Below, piece by piece: positions 36,157-44,979 of a stretch of DNA of 64,000 bases. Numbering within the stretch: position 1 is the first letter of the stretch; the number at the start of each line of letters is the position of its first letter. Source of the DNA: Alphaproteobacteria bacterium (GTDB taxonomy: Bacteria > Pseudomonadota > Alphaproteobacteria > Rhizobiales > Rhizobiaceae); contig JANSYK010000002.1 in NCBI GenBank assembly GCA_024742485.1, positions 1,178,001 through 1,242,000 on the forward strand. The letters are read 5' to 3'. The notes below the pieces were generated by a model that saw only the letters and a list, made by a program, of their open reading frames with translations, was not told the origin of the DNA and made no database searches. Both the position numbers and the translations under genes were made by a program.

Positions 36157-36503
36157 GCAAATTGCCAATCTTCAAATCGGTCGAGGGACACCATCATGCG
36201 GTTCCCTTCTTCCTGTGCAGGGAAAATTGCGGTGATGTCGGGTTTGAAATCGCCGGTGGTAAGATCGATCACCTCCTGAACCAGGATGTTGCCGATGTTC
36301 ACTCCCACAATGTCGACGAGTATTACCTGCTGATCTCACCAAATGAAGGGGCAGCGGAGATTGAAGTCCATATTGATGGGGTTGTGACCCGGCATACATC
36401 TCCTGATGTCATTCACGTACCGGCGGGTAAGCCGCACAAATTCGTCACGCGGAAAGTGGAAACCGGGACATTCTGTTTTGGCATATTTGTTGGCGAAGGA
36501 TAG
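36153..36503 (+). CDS. Cupin-domain protein
   Basis: A 116-residue single-domain cupin. VHSHNVDEYYLLISP supplies the H-x-H-x3-E metal ligands of cupin motif 1, and VIHVPAGKPHKFV supplies the His of motif 2, so metal binding is likely. Start overlaps the methyltransferase stop (ATGA), a sign of tight coupling. Role may be an isomerase, dioxygenase or binding step on the product of the methyltransferase; nothing in the sequence decides this. Confidence 0.85.
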   Translation: MSKLPIFKSVEGHHHAVPFFLCRENCGDVGFEIAGGKIDHLLNQDVADVHSHNVDEYYLLISPNEGAAEIEVHIDGVVTRHTSPDVIHVPAGKPHKFVTRKVETGTFCFGIFVGEG

Positions 36504-36520
36504 TGATCGAAACAAAAAAA

Positions 36521-36555
36521 CAATCCCCGAAAACCATCTTGGTTTTCGGGGATTG
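36521..36555 (-). terminator. Strong rho-independent terminator (for the lipoprotein gene)
   Basis: A perfect 15-bp stem, CAATCCCCGAAAACC (36521-36535) and its complement (36541-36555), with a 5-base loop. On the minus strand it is followed by TTTTTTTG, so it should end transcripts arriving from the lipoprotein gene at 36660. It may also block read-through from the cupin gene. Confidence 0.88.
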
Positions 36556-36659
36556 AGCAAAAAATCCTCACCGGGTCATTGTAGCCCGGTCGGATCATGA
36601 ATTCAGTTGCTCACAGGCAATACCGCCATGGGGATCACCCGTTGATTTGCAACTCGGCC

Positions 36660-36908
36660 TTAGAGCCAGTGGCAACGCCGGGTGTAAATCTGACCTCTGG
36701 AATTTCTGTACTGGCAATTTCCGTCGCCGACCTCAACCAGATAGGTTCCAATACCACCGATGACCGCGCCGGCAACCGCCCCGCCTGCACTTCCGGTGGC
36801 AACAGCGCCAATCGCTGCGCCGACGCCCGCGCCAGATGCTGTTTTTTCCGCCGTGGTGCACGCTGTCAGCGTTGCAGCCGCGAGAAGTGCAATAACCAAT
36901 GCCTTCAT
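36660..36908 (-). CDS. Small glycine-zipper lipoprotein
   Basis: An 82-residue lipoprotein. MKALVIALLAAATLTAC gives a signal peptide with an LTAC lipobox, so Cys17 should be lipidated. The middle is a glycine/alanine zipper (GAGVGAAIGAVATG, then GGAVAGAVIGGIGTYL) like those of the Gly-zipper/YMGG outer-membrane lipoproteins. The C-terminus carries two cysteines around CQYRNSRGQIYTRRCHW. Start at the ATG at 36908 behind AGGAG. Monocistronic, with its own strong terminator. Confidence 0.85.
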   Translation of the reverse strand: MKALVIALLAAATLTACTTAEKTASGAGVGAAIGAVATGSAGGAVAGAVIGGIGTYLVEVGDGNCQYRNSRGQIYTRRCHWL

Positions 36909-37511
36909 AGAATTACTCCTAATTGTATTCCGTTCCCTCCGCGGATGGCTAAAGCCAACTGGAGCAGATTCCCTCCGGGCGTTCATGCCGAGCGGGCGAA
37001 CCCAGGCCAGTATCGAAACTCCGGCGCGCAAGGTCAAGGCATGAACGTCACCTCAAGCAATGAAATCCAACAAATGCCCCACCGGCAGTGGACTTCGAGA
37101 CACAGGACTGGTCCTGCCGCAAGGTCCCTCTATCATCAATCACAGGTCAAGCATTGGCCGACCGGCCCGTGGCGGTTCAATCGCCGCTGCCGAACAGGCT
37201 CCAATGGCGAATCATCTGTGGCAAAACGGTATCAGCGGCGTTGCACCCGGAATAAAGAAATGATGCAATAAATGGTCTTCTCCCACTAGCCCGTTGTCCC
37301 GTTTTGTCAGGAACGTGACAATGGTGTCGGTCGTTGATTCCATTGGTGCATTCAGGTTTTATCGATATCAAAAAGACCTGAACCGCCCTGATGTTTGCGC
37401 CATACCCAAAAGGAACGGCCGACACCGGGGCATATGAGGGAATGGATCCATCCCTGGCATCGGTTCGGTTCGAATCTGAAGTGACCGGCTCCGAAAGGAT
37501 TGGAGGTTTGA
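36909..37511. other. Gene-poor stretch with repeat copy D
   Basis: About 600 bases between the divergent lipoprotein and ORFan genes. Apart from repeat copy D at 37287-37392, I see only short frames (for example 37060-37263 on the plus strand) without ribosome sites. Confidence 0.45.
37287..37392 (+). repeat. Dispersed two-palindrome repeat, copy D
   Basis: A 106-base copy. Its 3' hairpin has arms TTCAGGT and ACCTGAA, changed on both sides compared with copy B (TTCAGTT and AACTGAA), so pairing is kept. It lies about 120 bases upstream of the ORFan at 37512. Confidence 0.75.
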
Positions 37512-38228
37512 ATGCCGGCTGATGACGCGCTCAATGTGGTGGACGCAACACTTGCCACAACGGTTCTGATCAATGGATTGAAAGCAAAAGGGCTTTCGCT
37601 TCGCTACGGGGTCGATTTTGGCGAGCTGGCGGAAATCAAGTCGGCACTCGGTGCAAGTGTATCGGAACACTTCAGCCAGGAACAAAATACATTTTTTGCG
37701 GGTGAGGCCTTCTGGTTGTGCATTTCTGATGATCGCGGTGATCCCATCGCCACCCATGCTGTGAAAGTACAGCACTTGGGTTCCGAGAGGCTCGACAGTT
37801 TCATTCAGCGGTATTGGCCGCAAATCTATGGACCGGAATCGGAATTGGAGGGCAGGTTTGCCGAACGGCAAAGAGGGTTCCTGCAGGATATCAGCGGAAC
37901 GGTCGCCTATGGCGGTGAGCTGTTTGTATCCGATGCTGCTCGAAAGCTTCGAATTGCTGACCTGTTGTGCAAATATGCGCAAATCTGTGCTGTCCTGCAG
38001 TGGGACATCACGTTTTACTATGCATTCATGGAGCCCCGATCCGTTGCCAAAGGGCTTGGCACGCTTGGCGGTTTCGTGCGTCAGCACAGAATGGTCCCGG
38101 AACCGGATTCAGCGATCAGCCGGGCAAGAGGCGATTTCTGGTTTGTGGGCTGTTCGCGTTCCGATATCGCAGATCTAATTTTCGACTTAAAGCATTCGGG
38201 TCTGGAGGAGTCGAGACGGTCACCATGA
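37512..38228 (+). CDS. Uncharacterised protein, possibly GNAT-like
   Basis: A 238-residue protein behind a strong GGAGG site. I do not recognise a named family. The order of elements (FWLCISDDRGDPIATHAVKV, then AYGGELFVSDAARKLRIADL, then FYYAFMEPRSVAKGLG) recalls the strands and acetyl-CoA helix of GNAT-type acetyltransferases as seen in poorly studied rhizobial proteins, but the glycine signature is weak. Its last 113 bases overlap, antisense, the 3' end of the gene coded at 38116-38667. Confidence 0.6.
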   Translation: MPADDALNVVDATLATTVLINGLKAKGLSLRYGVDFGELAEIKSALGASVSEHFSQEQNTFFAGEAFWLCISDDRGDPIATHAVKVQHLGSERLDSFIQRYWPQIYGPESELEGRFAERQRGFLQDISGTVAYGGELFVSDAARKLRIADLLCKYAQICAVLQWDITFYYAFMEPRSVAKGLGTLGGFVRQHRMVPEPDSAISRARGDFWFVGCSRSDIADLIFDLKHSGLEESRRSP

Positions 38229-38667
38229 ACCGGATGCCCTGTCCGTTTTTGAAAGGCAGTATCAGACGCTGATACTCGATCGGAACCTCTCCGATATCCT
38301 GCAGTCCAGCGACAAAGGTTACATAATCCAGTATCGGTTCGTTGGCATTGGCCGCAAGCCAATATCCTTCCGAAACGAGAGATTGTGCCGCCACAGGCAT
38401 CTTGTTGGCGGTTTTGGAGGTGCCATTTTGCCAGTTCGAGCCCAGCACCCTTGCGCACAGGCTGTCCTGACCGATGACCAGAAGTTTCGGTGGTGTCTCA
38501 GGATCCCGGCAGTTTTCCAGCATGACGATGTCGTCCGCGAAAGTGACCAACTCGTCGCACAGCATGCCCCCATGGTCTCGCCAAGCCTTGAACAGCATCC
38601 CCTCTGCCGGCGAAAGCGGTGCCAGTTCCGCGTGACTAATGGGAATTGTTTCGACTCTTGACGCCAT
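38116..38667 (-). CDS. Uncharacterised protein with PAS-like (PAS_5-type) domain
   Basis: A protein of about 183 residues from the ATG at 38667 (a longer frame reaches 38742). Segments such as LFKAWRDHGGML, LLVIGQDSLCARVLGSNW and PIEYQRLILPFKNGQG resemble the PAS_5 domain common in alphaproteobacteria, where a similar E-x-x-LLPL strand closes the domain. No output domain is fused. It overlaps the preceding minus-strand gene by 32 bases and, tail to tail, the plus-strand gene by 113 bases. Probably a co-transcribed accessory sensor; ligand unknown. Confidence 0.5.
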   Translation of the reverse strand: MASRVETIPISHAELAPLSPAEGMLFKAWRDHGGMLCDELVTFADDIVMLENCRDPETPPKLLVIGQDSLCARVLGSNWQNGTSKTANKMPVAAQSLVSEGYWLAANANEPILDYVTFVAGLQDIGEVPIEYQRLILPFKNGQGIRFMVTVSTPPDPNALSRKLDLRYRNANSPQTRNRLLPG

Positions 38668-38920
38668 CCAGCTCTGGTCCCTGAATAATTGCCTGCTGCA
38701 AAATGCATCGGTATTCCCGCGCCAGCTCATGCCACTGTTCATCGCTCAGTGTGTTGTAGTGCGGTGTCCGAAAGCGTTTCATACACGCTATTCTGAAGGG
38801 AATTTCAAGCTCATAAGCCTTTATCAGCGCGAGATATTGTTCAGTCTCCGTCCGGGTGTCGCAGCTCCGGCCGTTGGATAGGAATTCTTCCCTGATTTCT
38901 TCTATTGTAAAAGTCACCAA
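38636..38920 (-). CDS. Small uncharacterised protein
   Basis: A 94-residue protein of unknown family, beginning MVTFTIEEIREEFLSNG and continuing with a helix-rich, charged sequence (TETEQYLALIKAYELE, DEQWHELAREYRCILQQ). No signal peptide or metal site. It lies 54 bases downstream of the XRE regulator and overlaps the PAS-like gene, so the three may be one transcript. Confidence 0.55.
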   Translation of the reverse strand: MVTFTIEEIREEFLSNGRSCDTRTETEQYLALIKAYELEIPFRIACMKRFRTPHYNTLSDEQWHELAREYRCILQQAIIQGPELDGVKSRNNSH

Positions 38921-38974
38921 TATCGTCCCGTTTGTCTCTTCATTTTTTCGCCGAAACGGTAAAAATGAATCTCA

Positions 38975-39409
38975 TCATGTCTCCCGATAGGAAAAAACAT
39001 TTGCCGAAATGGCATCATCTTGAGTCTTTATACCGTGTTTTACGATATATTGGTATAGATGTGTGACTAATGTTGTGTGGGCAACTATATTGGCCTCACC
39101 AAATAGCTCCAATTCCCATTCATCCGCCACCTTGACCGCCAGGTTGAATGCCGATTGCTTGTCGGTTGGTTCTGCCGGTGACGTTGGCATTTCGGCTCCA
39201 CTATTGTCACCCCGCCCCGTCAGTAACCACACCGGGTCGGCATCCAGCGCTTCTGCAAGCTGTTCGACGATCGGTCCGCGGGGTTGCTGCACCTTGCCAC
39301 TGCAATATTTCAGAAGGTTGCTGTACGGAACGCCCGACCGCTTGCTCATCTCGGTCTTGCTCCAGCCCCGTTTTTCGAGGCAATCGTTCAATCTGTCGTA
39401 CCAGGTCAC
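38975..39409 (-). CDS. XRE/Cro-cI-type transcriptional regulator
   Basis: A 144-residue protein. The N-terminal helix-turn-helix is YDRLNDCLEKRGWSKTEMSK followed by SGVPYSNLLKYCSGK and a third helix ending in ALDADPVWLLTG, the pattern of phage cI-like and XRE repressors. The C-terminal part is short and lacks the LexA-type protease Ser/Lys dyad. It heads a minus-strand group of ORFans. An A/T-rich upstream region with inverted half-sites suggests autoregulation. Confidence 0.82.
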   Translation of the reverse strand: MTWYDRLNDCLEKRGWSKTEMSKRSGVPYSNLLKYCSGKVQQPRGPIVEQLAEALDADPVWLLTGRGDNSGAEMPTSPAEPTDKQSAFNLAVKVADEWELELFGEANIVAHTTLVTHLYQYIVKHGIKTQDDAISANVFSYRET

Positions 39410-39420
39410 GCGGAATCCAT

Positions 39421-39469
39421 AATTCTGTTTATTCTACCGAAAAATCAATAAATCCGAATTATCAGAATT
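39421..39469. promoter_or_regulatory. Possible XRE operator region
   Basis: A/T-rich sequence directly upstream of the XRE gene with inverted half-sites AATTCTG (39421-39427) and CAGAATT (39463-39469), and a related GAATTA at 39456. Spacing fits paired repressor sites around a promoter. Binding by the neighbouring regulator is inference. The remainder of the gene-free stretch up to 39714 shows nothing I can identify. Confidence 0.35.
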
Positions 39470-39714
39470 AATATCCGTATTCAGGACCAAAAGTCCAGCG
39501 CGATCTTCCACAATGTCCGGGAGCGTCGAGTGTAATCGGGAAATTCCACCAAAACCTGGAACTGTGACCAGACCGCGTCCTGCGATGTTTTCATCAGGAA
39601 ATACGAATGCTGGAGAGCCAGCGCAAGACCTGGCCTTCGGCGATGCCGAGCATTGACGGCTTGCGCCCTTTCGGACCCATCTTACTAGATGAGATCAGTG
39701 AACCTGGAACTGGG

Positions 39715-40101
39715 TCAGATATACCCGTCATCGGGTGTGAACATCTTCCGCGTGACACGCGCGCATTCCGGACATTGAAGTGTGTGCACGACCTGACCGA
39801 ACACGTCGAGCCTGTCGAGCTTTTCCTCGCCGATGATGTTCATCGGTTCAAAACAACTGTCACACATATATTTAGAAGCACGGGCCGATGTTTCCATCGG
39901 AACAACCGGGGGCAGGTCATCTTTAGCGGTCATTGCTGCAAGACGTGATTCGAGCTCACTCACCCGCTGAGGCAACGTCACCAATTGACGCCACACGGGT
40001 ACGCGCTCGAGAATTCTCGATATATCAGAAACAGAAACAGCCAACAGCCCAACCCAATACACTTCCTGCCGCCGGTAACGGATTATAACGTGTCGTGACA
40101 A
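39715..40101 (-). CDS. Uncharacterised zinc-ribbon protein
   Basis: A protein of up to 128 residues. A C-terminal zinc ribbon is formed by MCDSCFEPMNI and LQCPECARVTRK (two C-x2-C knuckles about 30 residues apart). Before it is a coiled-coil-like LPQRVSELESRLAAM. The annotated TTG start at 40101 is weak; an internal TTG or GTG near 40050 is possible. Zinc-ribbon proteins of this kind bind nucleic acid or proteins; no function can be assigned. Confidence 0.5.
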   Translation of the reverse strand: MSRHVIIRYRRQEVYWVGLLAVSVSDISRILERVPVWRQLVTLPQRVSELESRLAAMTAKDDLPPVVPMETSARASKYMCDSCFEPMNIIGEEKLDRLDVFGQVVHTLQCPECARVTRKMFTPDDGYI

Positions 40102-40297
40102 TTTGCAAGTGTAAGGCAGTTTTAATGATTAACGGGTTGGCTGGATCGAACAACGTTAAACTGTCGCTTACTTGTCACAGTACAATACCGTCAAGAATTG
40201 AGAATGCGCACAGGAGATAATTCTGTCCCGACAGGCGTTTCATGATCCGAACAAAGAGCGCTACAAGGAATCCTACCAAGAAAGGGAGAGGCACCTC

Positions 40298-41008
40298 TTG
40301 CCTTCGGAAGAGACATTGGAGTTGGTCATATTTGATTGCGACGGCGTTCTCATCGACAGTGAGATCATCAGCGCAACCATACTGGTCGAACAGATCAATG
40401 CCCTCGGATTGAATGTCGACTTTCAATATGTTCAGCAAAATTTCCTGGGACGCAGTTTTCCGCGCGTTGTCAATTTGATCCGGGAACAGTTCGGTGTCCA
40501 CCTTCCGCCGGATTTCGAAGACAATTATCGATCCGAGCTGCTGCGGAATTTCGAAACCGGTCTGGTTGCAATGCCGGGTATCGAGCCTGCGATCGAGGGA
40601 TTGGCGGTGGCCCATTGTGTGGCAACGAGCAGCAGTCCCAAGCGGGTCCGTCGCTCGCTTGAGCTTGCCGGCCTCATCGACCATTTCCAGAACCGGGTCT
40701 TTACCGCATCACAGGTCGCCAATGGCAAACCGGCGCCCGACCTTTTCCTCCACGCGGCTGAGCAAATGGGCGTGGCACCGGCCAATTGCCTCGTGGTGGA
40801 GGACAGCATTTCAGGGCTCGACGCTGCACATGCTGCCGGCATGACGGTCTGGCATTTCACCGGAGGGAGCCACCTTGCCGGCATGGCTGGCGATATTCCT
40901 GACCGGTTCTCCGGGCTGGTTACCTTTGACAATTGGTCGGATTTCCTTGATATGGCGCCCGAACTGAAAAGGAAACGGACTGGAAATGGCCACAAGAGCC
41001 GACAGTGA
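40298..41008 (+). CDS. HAD-superfamily hydrolase, beta-phosphoglucomutase-like
   Basis: A 236-residue phosphatase. ELVIFDCDGVLIDSE is the catalytic D-x-D motif I with the subclass I cap following (NFLGRSFPRVVNLI), TSSSPKRV is motif II, and NGKPAPDLFL plus VVEDSISGLDAAHAAGM are motifs III and IV. It starts at TTG 40298 behind GGGAGAGG. It overlaps the SorC regulator gene by 23 bases, so the two are coupled. In related bacteria such pairs belong to sorbitol/mannitol operons, where the phosphatase may act on a sugar phosphate. Confidence 0.9.
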   Translation: MPSEETLELVIFDCDGVLIDSEIISATILVEQINALGLNVDFQYVQQNFLGRSFPRVVNLIREQFGVHLPPDFEDNYRSELLRNFETGLVAMPGIEPAIEGLAVAHCVATSSSPKRVRRSLELAGLIDHFQNRVFTASQVANGKPAPDLFLHAAEQMGVAPANCLVVEDSISGLDAAHAAGMTVWHFTGGSHLAGMAGDIPDRFSGLVTFDNWSDFLDMAPELKRKRTGNGHKSRQ

Positions 41009-41942
41009 AAAGAGTCGCCTGGATGAGGCTGCGCGAGCCGGCTGGCTCTACTATGTGGCGGGCAATACACAGGACGAAATTGCCCGCAAGCTTGGCGTAT
41101 CCAGACAATCGGCACAGCGCCTGGTGTCATTGGCGGTCAGCGAACGCCTGATCAAGGTCAGGCTTGATCATCCAATCGCGAATTGCATGGAGTTGAGCCA
41201 TCGGCTGAAGGACCGGTTCGAGCTCCAGCGTTGCGAAATCGTCCCCAGTGATCCCTCGTCACCGTCGTCGATTGTCGGTCTTGCACAGGCGGGCGCGGCG
41301 GAAATGGAGAGACACCTCAAATCCAAAAAGCCGAAAATCATTGCCATCGGAACCGGTCGTGCGCTGCGGTCCAGCGTTGAGGAGCTTGCGCCAATGGACT
41401 GCCCACAGCACAGGATCGTTTCGCTTCTCGGCAACATGATGTCGGATGGTTCAGCATCGCCCTTCAACGTCGTCATTCGTCTGGCCGACCGCGCGGGTGC
41501 GCGGCATTTTCCCATGCCGTTGCCGGCATTTGCCCGCTCACCGGAAGAACGCGAGATCCTGCACAGCCAGGAAGCCGTTCACAATACGCTGGAACTGGCG
41601 CGCCACGCGGATGTGACATTTGTCGGGGTGGGTCAGCTCGGCCAGGATGCGCCGATTCTTCTCGACGGGTTTGTTACGCGCGATGAGTTGCGCGCCCTGG
41701 AAAAATCCGGCGCCGTCGGGGAGATCACAAGCTGGGCCTATGATGAAAACGGGCAATTGATCGAAGGCCTGACCAATGACCGGGTTGTGGGCGCTGGATT
41801 GCGTCCAGGGCAGGAAAATCCGGTGATCGGGATTGCCGCAGGCGAAACCAAAGTCGCCGCGATCCTCGGAGCACTCAAGGGGAAAATATTGAATGGCCTG
41901 ATCACCAATGAAAGAACCGCAGAACTCTTGCTGGAATCTTGA
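40986..41942 (+). CDS. SorC-family sugar-binding transcriptional regulator
   Basis: A 318-residue regulator. The N-terminal DNA-binding region is AGWLYYVAGNTQDEIARKLG then SRQSAQRLVSLA, and the sugar-phosphate-binding domain contains AIGTGRALRSSVEEL, FVGVGQLGQDAPIL and GIAAGETKVAAILGAL, as in SorC/SmoC proteins. The polyol transporter and dehydrogenases that usually follow are missing; a 760-base gene-free stretch comes next. It may act on genes elsewhere. Confidence 0.9.
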   Translation: MATRADSEKSRLDEAARAGWLYYVAGNTQDEIARKLGVSRQSAQRLVSLAVSERLIKVRLDHPIANCMELSHRLKDRFELQRCEIVPSDPSSPSSIVGLAQAGAAEMERHLKSKKPKIIAIGTGRALRSSVEELAPMDCPQHRIVSLLGNMMSDGSASPFNVVIRLADRAGARHFPMPLPAFARSPEEREILHSQEAVHNTLELARHADVTFVGVGQLGQDAPILLDGFVTRDELRALEKSGAVGEITSWAYDENGQLIEGLTNDRVVGAGLRPGQENPVIGIAAGETKVAAILGALKGKILNGLITNERTAELLLES

Positions 41943-42706
41943 GATCAGTCTGTGGGGTTATCAGCTCCCCATCAGGTCTATTGCAAATGTCTGATTCTGG
42001 GGTTCCTGGACCGTCCAGCCAAACCTGGCTGAACAGCGTTTCTTGAACTTGAGCAAATGCGAATTGTCGGCAGAAGCCCAAACTGGATTGCAGGTTCACT
42101 ATCGATTTACCGCAGCTCCAAAAGAGCCAACGGCAATCATGGTTCAGATTGTGTTGTAAAGTAGAATTATTGCCGCCAAAGATGGTCGACGGGTTCGGAT
42201 GCAGAATCTGGTAGGTCGGTTGCCATCCAAAAGGTTCGCCTCGTGATCGGTGTGTCCGAAGTGTTCCGCCTGTATCGGAAAGACCCGAAGAGCCTTTGTG
42301 TGGAGACGAAGAATACTCGCGCGAGAGGGCGGCCGATCAGACCCATCGCTCATTTGATAAAGGCGCAATCCCGTTTGAGTTGGTCGGCATCAGCGCACCG
42401 ACGGACCATACTCATGGTCCATTCCCGTCTTGATTTTGGAGAATTAGTGAAATTTTGGGGGAAAATGGATCTCCGGTAACGTGCTGATTGTTCTTCGTTT
42501 TCACAATATCGCACAGACAATCGGGCTGACCTCACACGCCCCTTTCATCACGAATCTTGCGCCAAGTCACAATAATTTAACCACTCTCACACTCATGATT
42601 ATTGGTGCAGTGCGCTGATTTCTGGCGTGCAAACTGGTGTGACGGTCATTGATTTTTGGGGCAGACCTGCATCGGTGTAAAGACTTGATGGGGAAGGGAC
42701 ACCACC
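41943..42706. other. Gene-free stretch between the SorC regulator and the chemoreceptor
   Basis: About 760 bases, among the longest without a gene. Short frames exist on both strands (for example 42243-42479 plus and 42144-42368 minus), but none has a ribosome site with protein-like sequence. The last 20 bases carry the GGGGAAGGG ribosome site of the chemoreceptor. No copy of the dispersed repeat was found here. Confidence 0.5.
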
Positions 42707-44500
42707 ATGTTTAGCTTCAATTCGAATGCTAAGGCGATTTTTGACGCCATGAGCAAATCTCAGGCCATCATCGAATTCGATTTGTCCGGGAACATTCTTT
42801 CTGCCAACGAGAATTTCTGTAGTGCCGTTGGTTACCAGCTCTCTCAGATTCAGGGTAAGCACCATTCCATGTTTGTCGAGCCGGCCTATGCGGCCTCGGC
42901 CGAGTACAAGGCTTTCTGGGAAAAACTGGGACGTGGTGAATTTGAAAGCGGCCAGTTCAGACGCATCGGTAATGGTGGTCGGGAAATCTGGATTGAGGCG
43001 TCATACAACCCGGTATTCAAGGGCGGCAAGCCCTCGCGGGTCATCAAATTCGCGACGGATATCACCGCTGCCAGAATCAAATCGATGGAAGATGCCGGAA
43101 AGCTGGATGCACTGTCACGGGCGCAGGCCGTTATCGAGTTTCTTCCTCACGGTGAAATCGTCACGGCAAATGAGAATTTTTGCGCCGCCGTCGGCTATCA
43201 GCTCTCGGAAATCGAGGGCAAACATCATTCCATGTTCTGTGATCCGGCCTACACGGCCAGCGATGCTTACAAGCAGTTCTGGACAGAACTGGCGCAGGGC
43301 ACTTTCAAGTCAGACGAATTCAAACGCTTTGGAAAAGGCGGTAATGAAATCTGGATCCAGGCGACTTACAACCCGATCTTGGATGATCAGGGCAATGTCT
43401 TTCGCGTCGTCAAGTTTGCCACCGACATTACTGCCCGTGTGCACGCGGTCGAGACGCTGGCTGGAAGCCTCCAGCAACTTGCGGACGGAAATCTCGACCA
43501 GAGCATAAACGAGCAGTTTCCGGACAACCTGGAGGGATTGCGCTCCGACTTCAACGGATCCGTCAGGAAGCTTGAGGGTGCGATGCGCAACGTTGGTGCA
43601 AACGCCAACGAAATCGCAGCAAGCTCCGCAGAGATCAGGTCTGCCGCGGATGACTTGTCAAAGCGGACAGAGCAGCAGGCCGCATCGGTTGAAGAAACGG
43701 CGGCCGCATTGGAAGAGATAACGACGACCGTCGCGGACTCGACCCAGCGGGCCGAGGAAGCAGGGGACCTGGTCTCGCAGACTCGCGAAAACGCTGAGCA
43801 CTCCGGCAAGGTTGTGAAGGAAGCCATCGATGCCATGGGCGAAATCGAGGGTTCTTCAAATGAAATCAACAGTATCATTGACGTTATCGATGATATTGCC
43901 TTCCAGACCAACCTGCTGGCGCTGAACGCCGGCGTCGAGGCCGCGAGGGCCGGAGATGCGGGCAAGGGTTTTGCGGTTGTTGCGCAGGAAGTTCGTGAGT
44001 TGGCGCATCGCTCGGCCAATGCAGCCAAGGAAATCAAGGAACTGATCACCAAGTCCGGAGAGCAGGTGAAACGCGGTGTTTCCCTGGTTGGACGAACCGG
44101 TGAAGCCCTGGACAAGATCGTCACCCAGGTTGTCGACATCAACACCAATGTTGCCGCAATCGTCGAAGCGGCCAGAGAGCAGAGTACAGGTCTTAAGGAA
44201 ATCAACACTGCGGTCAACACCATGGACCAGGGCACGCAGCAGAATGCGGCCATGGTCGAGGAGTCGACCGCCGCCAGCCACTCGCTCGCCAGCCAGGCGG
44301 ACGCTCTGAGCACCCTGTTGAGCCAATTCAAGATGGGCAGCGGAACAGCCAACGTGCAGCCGGATCAAAAGCGCCCGGCGCCGGTGCCGGCCAATGCCGA
44401 TGCCGCGCCAGTTGTCTCGCCCGCTCGCGCAATGACAGCCAAGGTTGCGCAGGCCATGGGGGCCAATGCTGCGTCCACGCAAGAATGGGAAGATTTCTGA
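42707..44500 (+). CDS. Soluble methyl-accepting chemotaxis protein with two PAS domains
   Basis: A 597-residue chemoreceptor without membrane segments. Two near-duplicate PAS domains occupy about residues 18-121 and 140-243; each contains ENFCxAVGYQLSxIxGKHHSMF and ends in a VxKFATDIT strand. The signalling domain follows, with the hairpin tip [21 protein letters not shown]. The last five residues, EWEDF, match the WExF pentapeptide that tethers CheR/CheB. It should sense an internal or redox cue through a PAS cofactor. Monocistronic, ending at a hairpin terminator, and just upstream of the che operon. Confidence 0.93.
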   Translation: MFSFNSNAKAIFDAMSKSQAIIEFDLSGNILSANENFCSAVGYQLSQIQGKHHSMFVEPAYAASAEYKAFWEKLGRGEFESGQFRRIGNGGREIWIEASYNPVFKGGKPSRVIKFATDITAARIKSMEDAGKLDALSRAQAVIEFLPHGEIVTANENFCAAVGYQLSEIEGKHHSMFCDPAYTASDAYKQFWTELAQGTFKSDEFKRFGKGGNEIWIQATYNPILDDQGNVFRVVKFATDITARVHAVETLAGSLQQLADGNLDQSINEQFPDNLEGLRSDFNGSVRKLEGAMRNVGANANEIAASSAEIRSAADDLSKRTEQQAASVEETAAALEEITTTVADSTQRAEEAGDLVSQTRENAEHSGKVVKEAIDAMGEIEGSSNEINSIIDVIDDIAFQTNLLALNAGVEAARAGDAGKGFAVVAQEVRELAHRSANAAKEIKELITKSGEQVKRGVSLVGRTGEALDKIVTQVVDINTNVAAIVEAAREQSTGLKEINTAVNTMDQGTQQNAAMVEESTAASHSLASQADALSTLLSQFKMGSGTANVQPDQKRPAPVPANADAAPVVSPARAMTAKVAQAMGANAASTQEWEDF

Positions 44501-44583
44501 CCCGCACCATGCAGGCAGGGTAGAGCGATGGTTGAGTACTACTCCATTGACTGCCGATGAACCTTTGACGAAATCAGATGCTG

Positions 44584-44611
44584 AACCCAGGTCACAACGT
44601 GGACCTGGGTT
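44584..44611 (+). terminator. Terminator of the double-PAS chemoreceptor gene
   Basis: 10-bp stem AACCCAGGTC / GACCTGGGTT with an 8-base loop, 83 bases past the stop. The following TTGCTTCTT is only moderately T-rich. Confidence 0.6.
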
Positions 44612-44814
44612 TGCTTCTTGAGGCAAGCGCGCGGCGGTGCACAGCCGGCGGTATGGTCCTGCTGCAGCGAGCCTGGCCACCCATTCACCAGAACCGGATC
44701 ATTCAAGGGTATGTTCTCTACGCCGTTTCGAAAGGGCAGAGCAGACCGATGTTGGGCGGTCGTTGATGATAGTATCATCCAGCCAATAACGAGATCTTTC
44801 GTTATGCCTTAACG

Positions 44815-44979
44815 TTACGACGGCGTTGGAAGCGCTTCTGTCGTGACCTGACTTGATCGGGGTCTTGTGAAGCCCATCGATTTTCGGATGTTTCGCTGAC
44901 CCTCAAGCATTGCGAGTAGCGAAAAAGCAACAGACATACACCCAACAATAAAAATCGCTGAGACACTGAATACAATCAT
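44815..44979 (-). CDS. Possible small single-span membrane protein
   Basis: A 54-codon frame from the ATG at 44979 with GGGGTGA just upstream. It starts MIVFSVSAIFIVGCMSVAFS, one strong membrane helix, followed by a basic tail (EGQRNIRKSMGFTRPR). Both the ribosome site and the helix-then-basic-tail layout look real. No family recognised. Gene-free sequence surrounds it: 44501-44814 holds only the terminator, and 44980-45557 holds nothing I can assign. Confidence 0.4.
   Translation of the reverse strand: MIVFSVSAIFIVGCMSVAFSLLAMLEGQRNIRKSMGFTRPRSSQVTTEALPTPS

Noticed and set aside
39607-39948. Plus-strand frame of 113 codons opposite the zinc-ribbon gene
   Set aside because: No ribosome site and no domain; the minus-strand frame has paired C-x2-C knuckles and a coiled coil.
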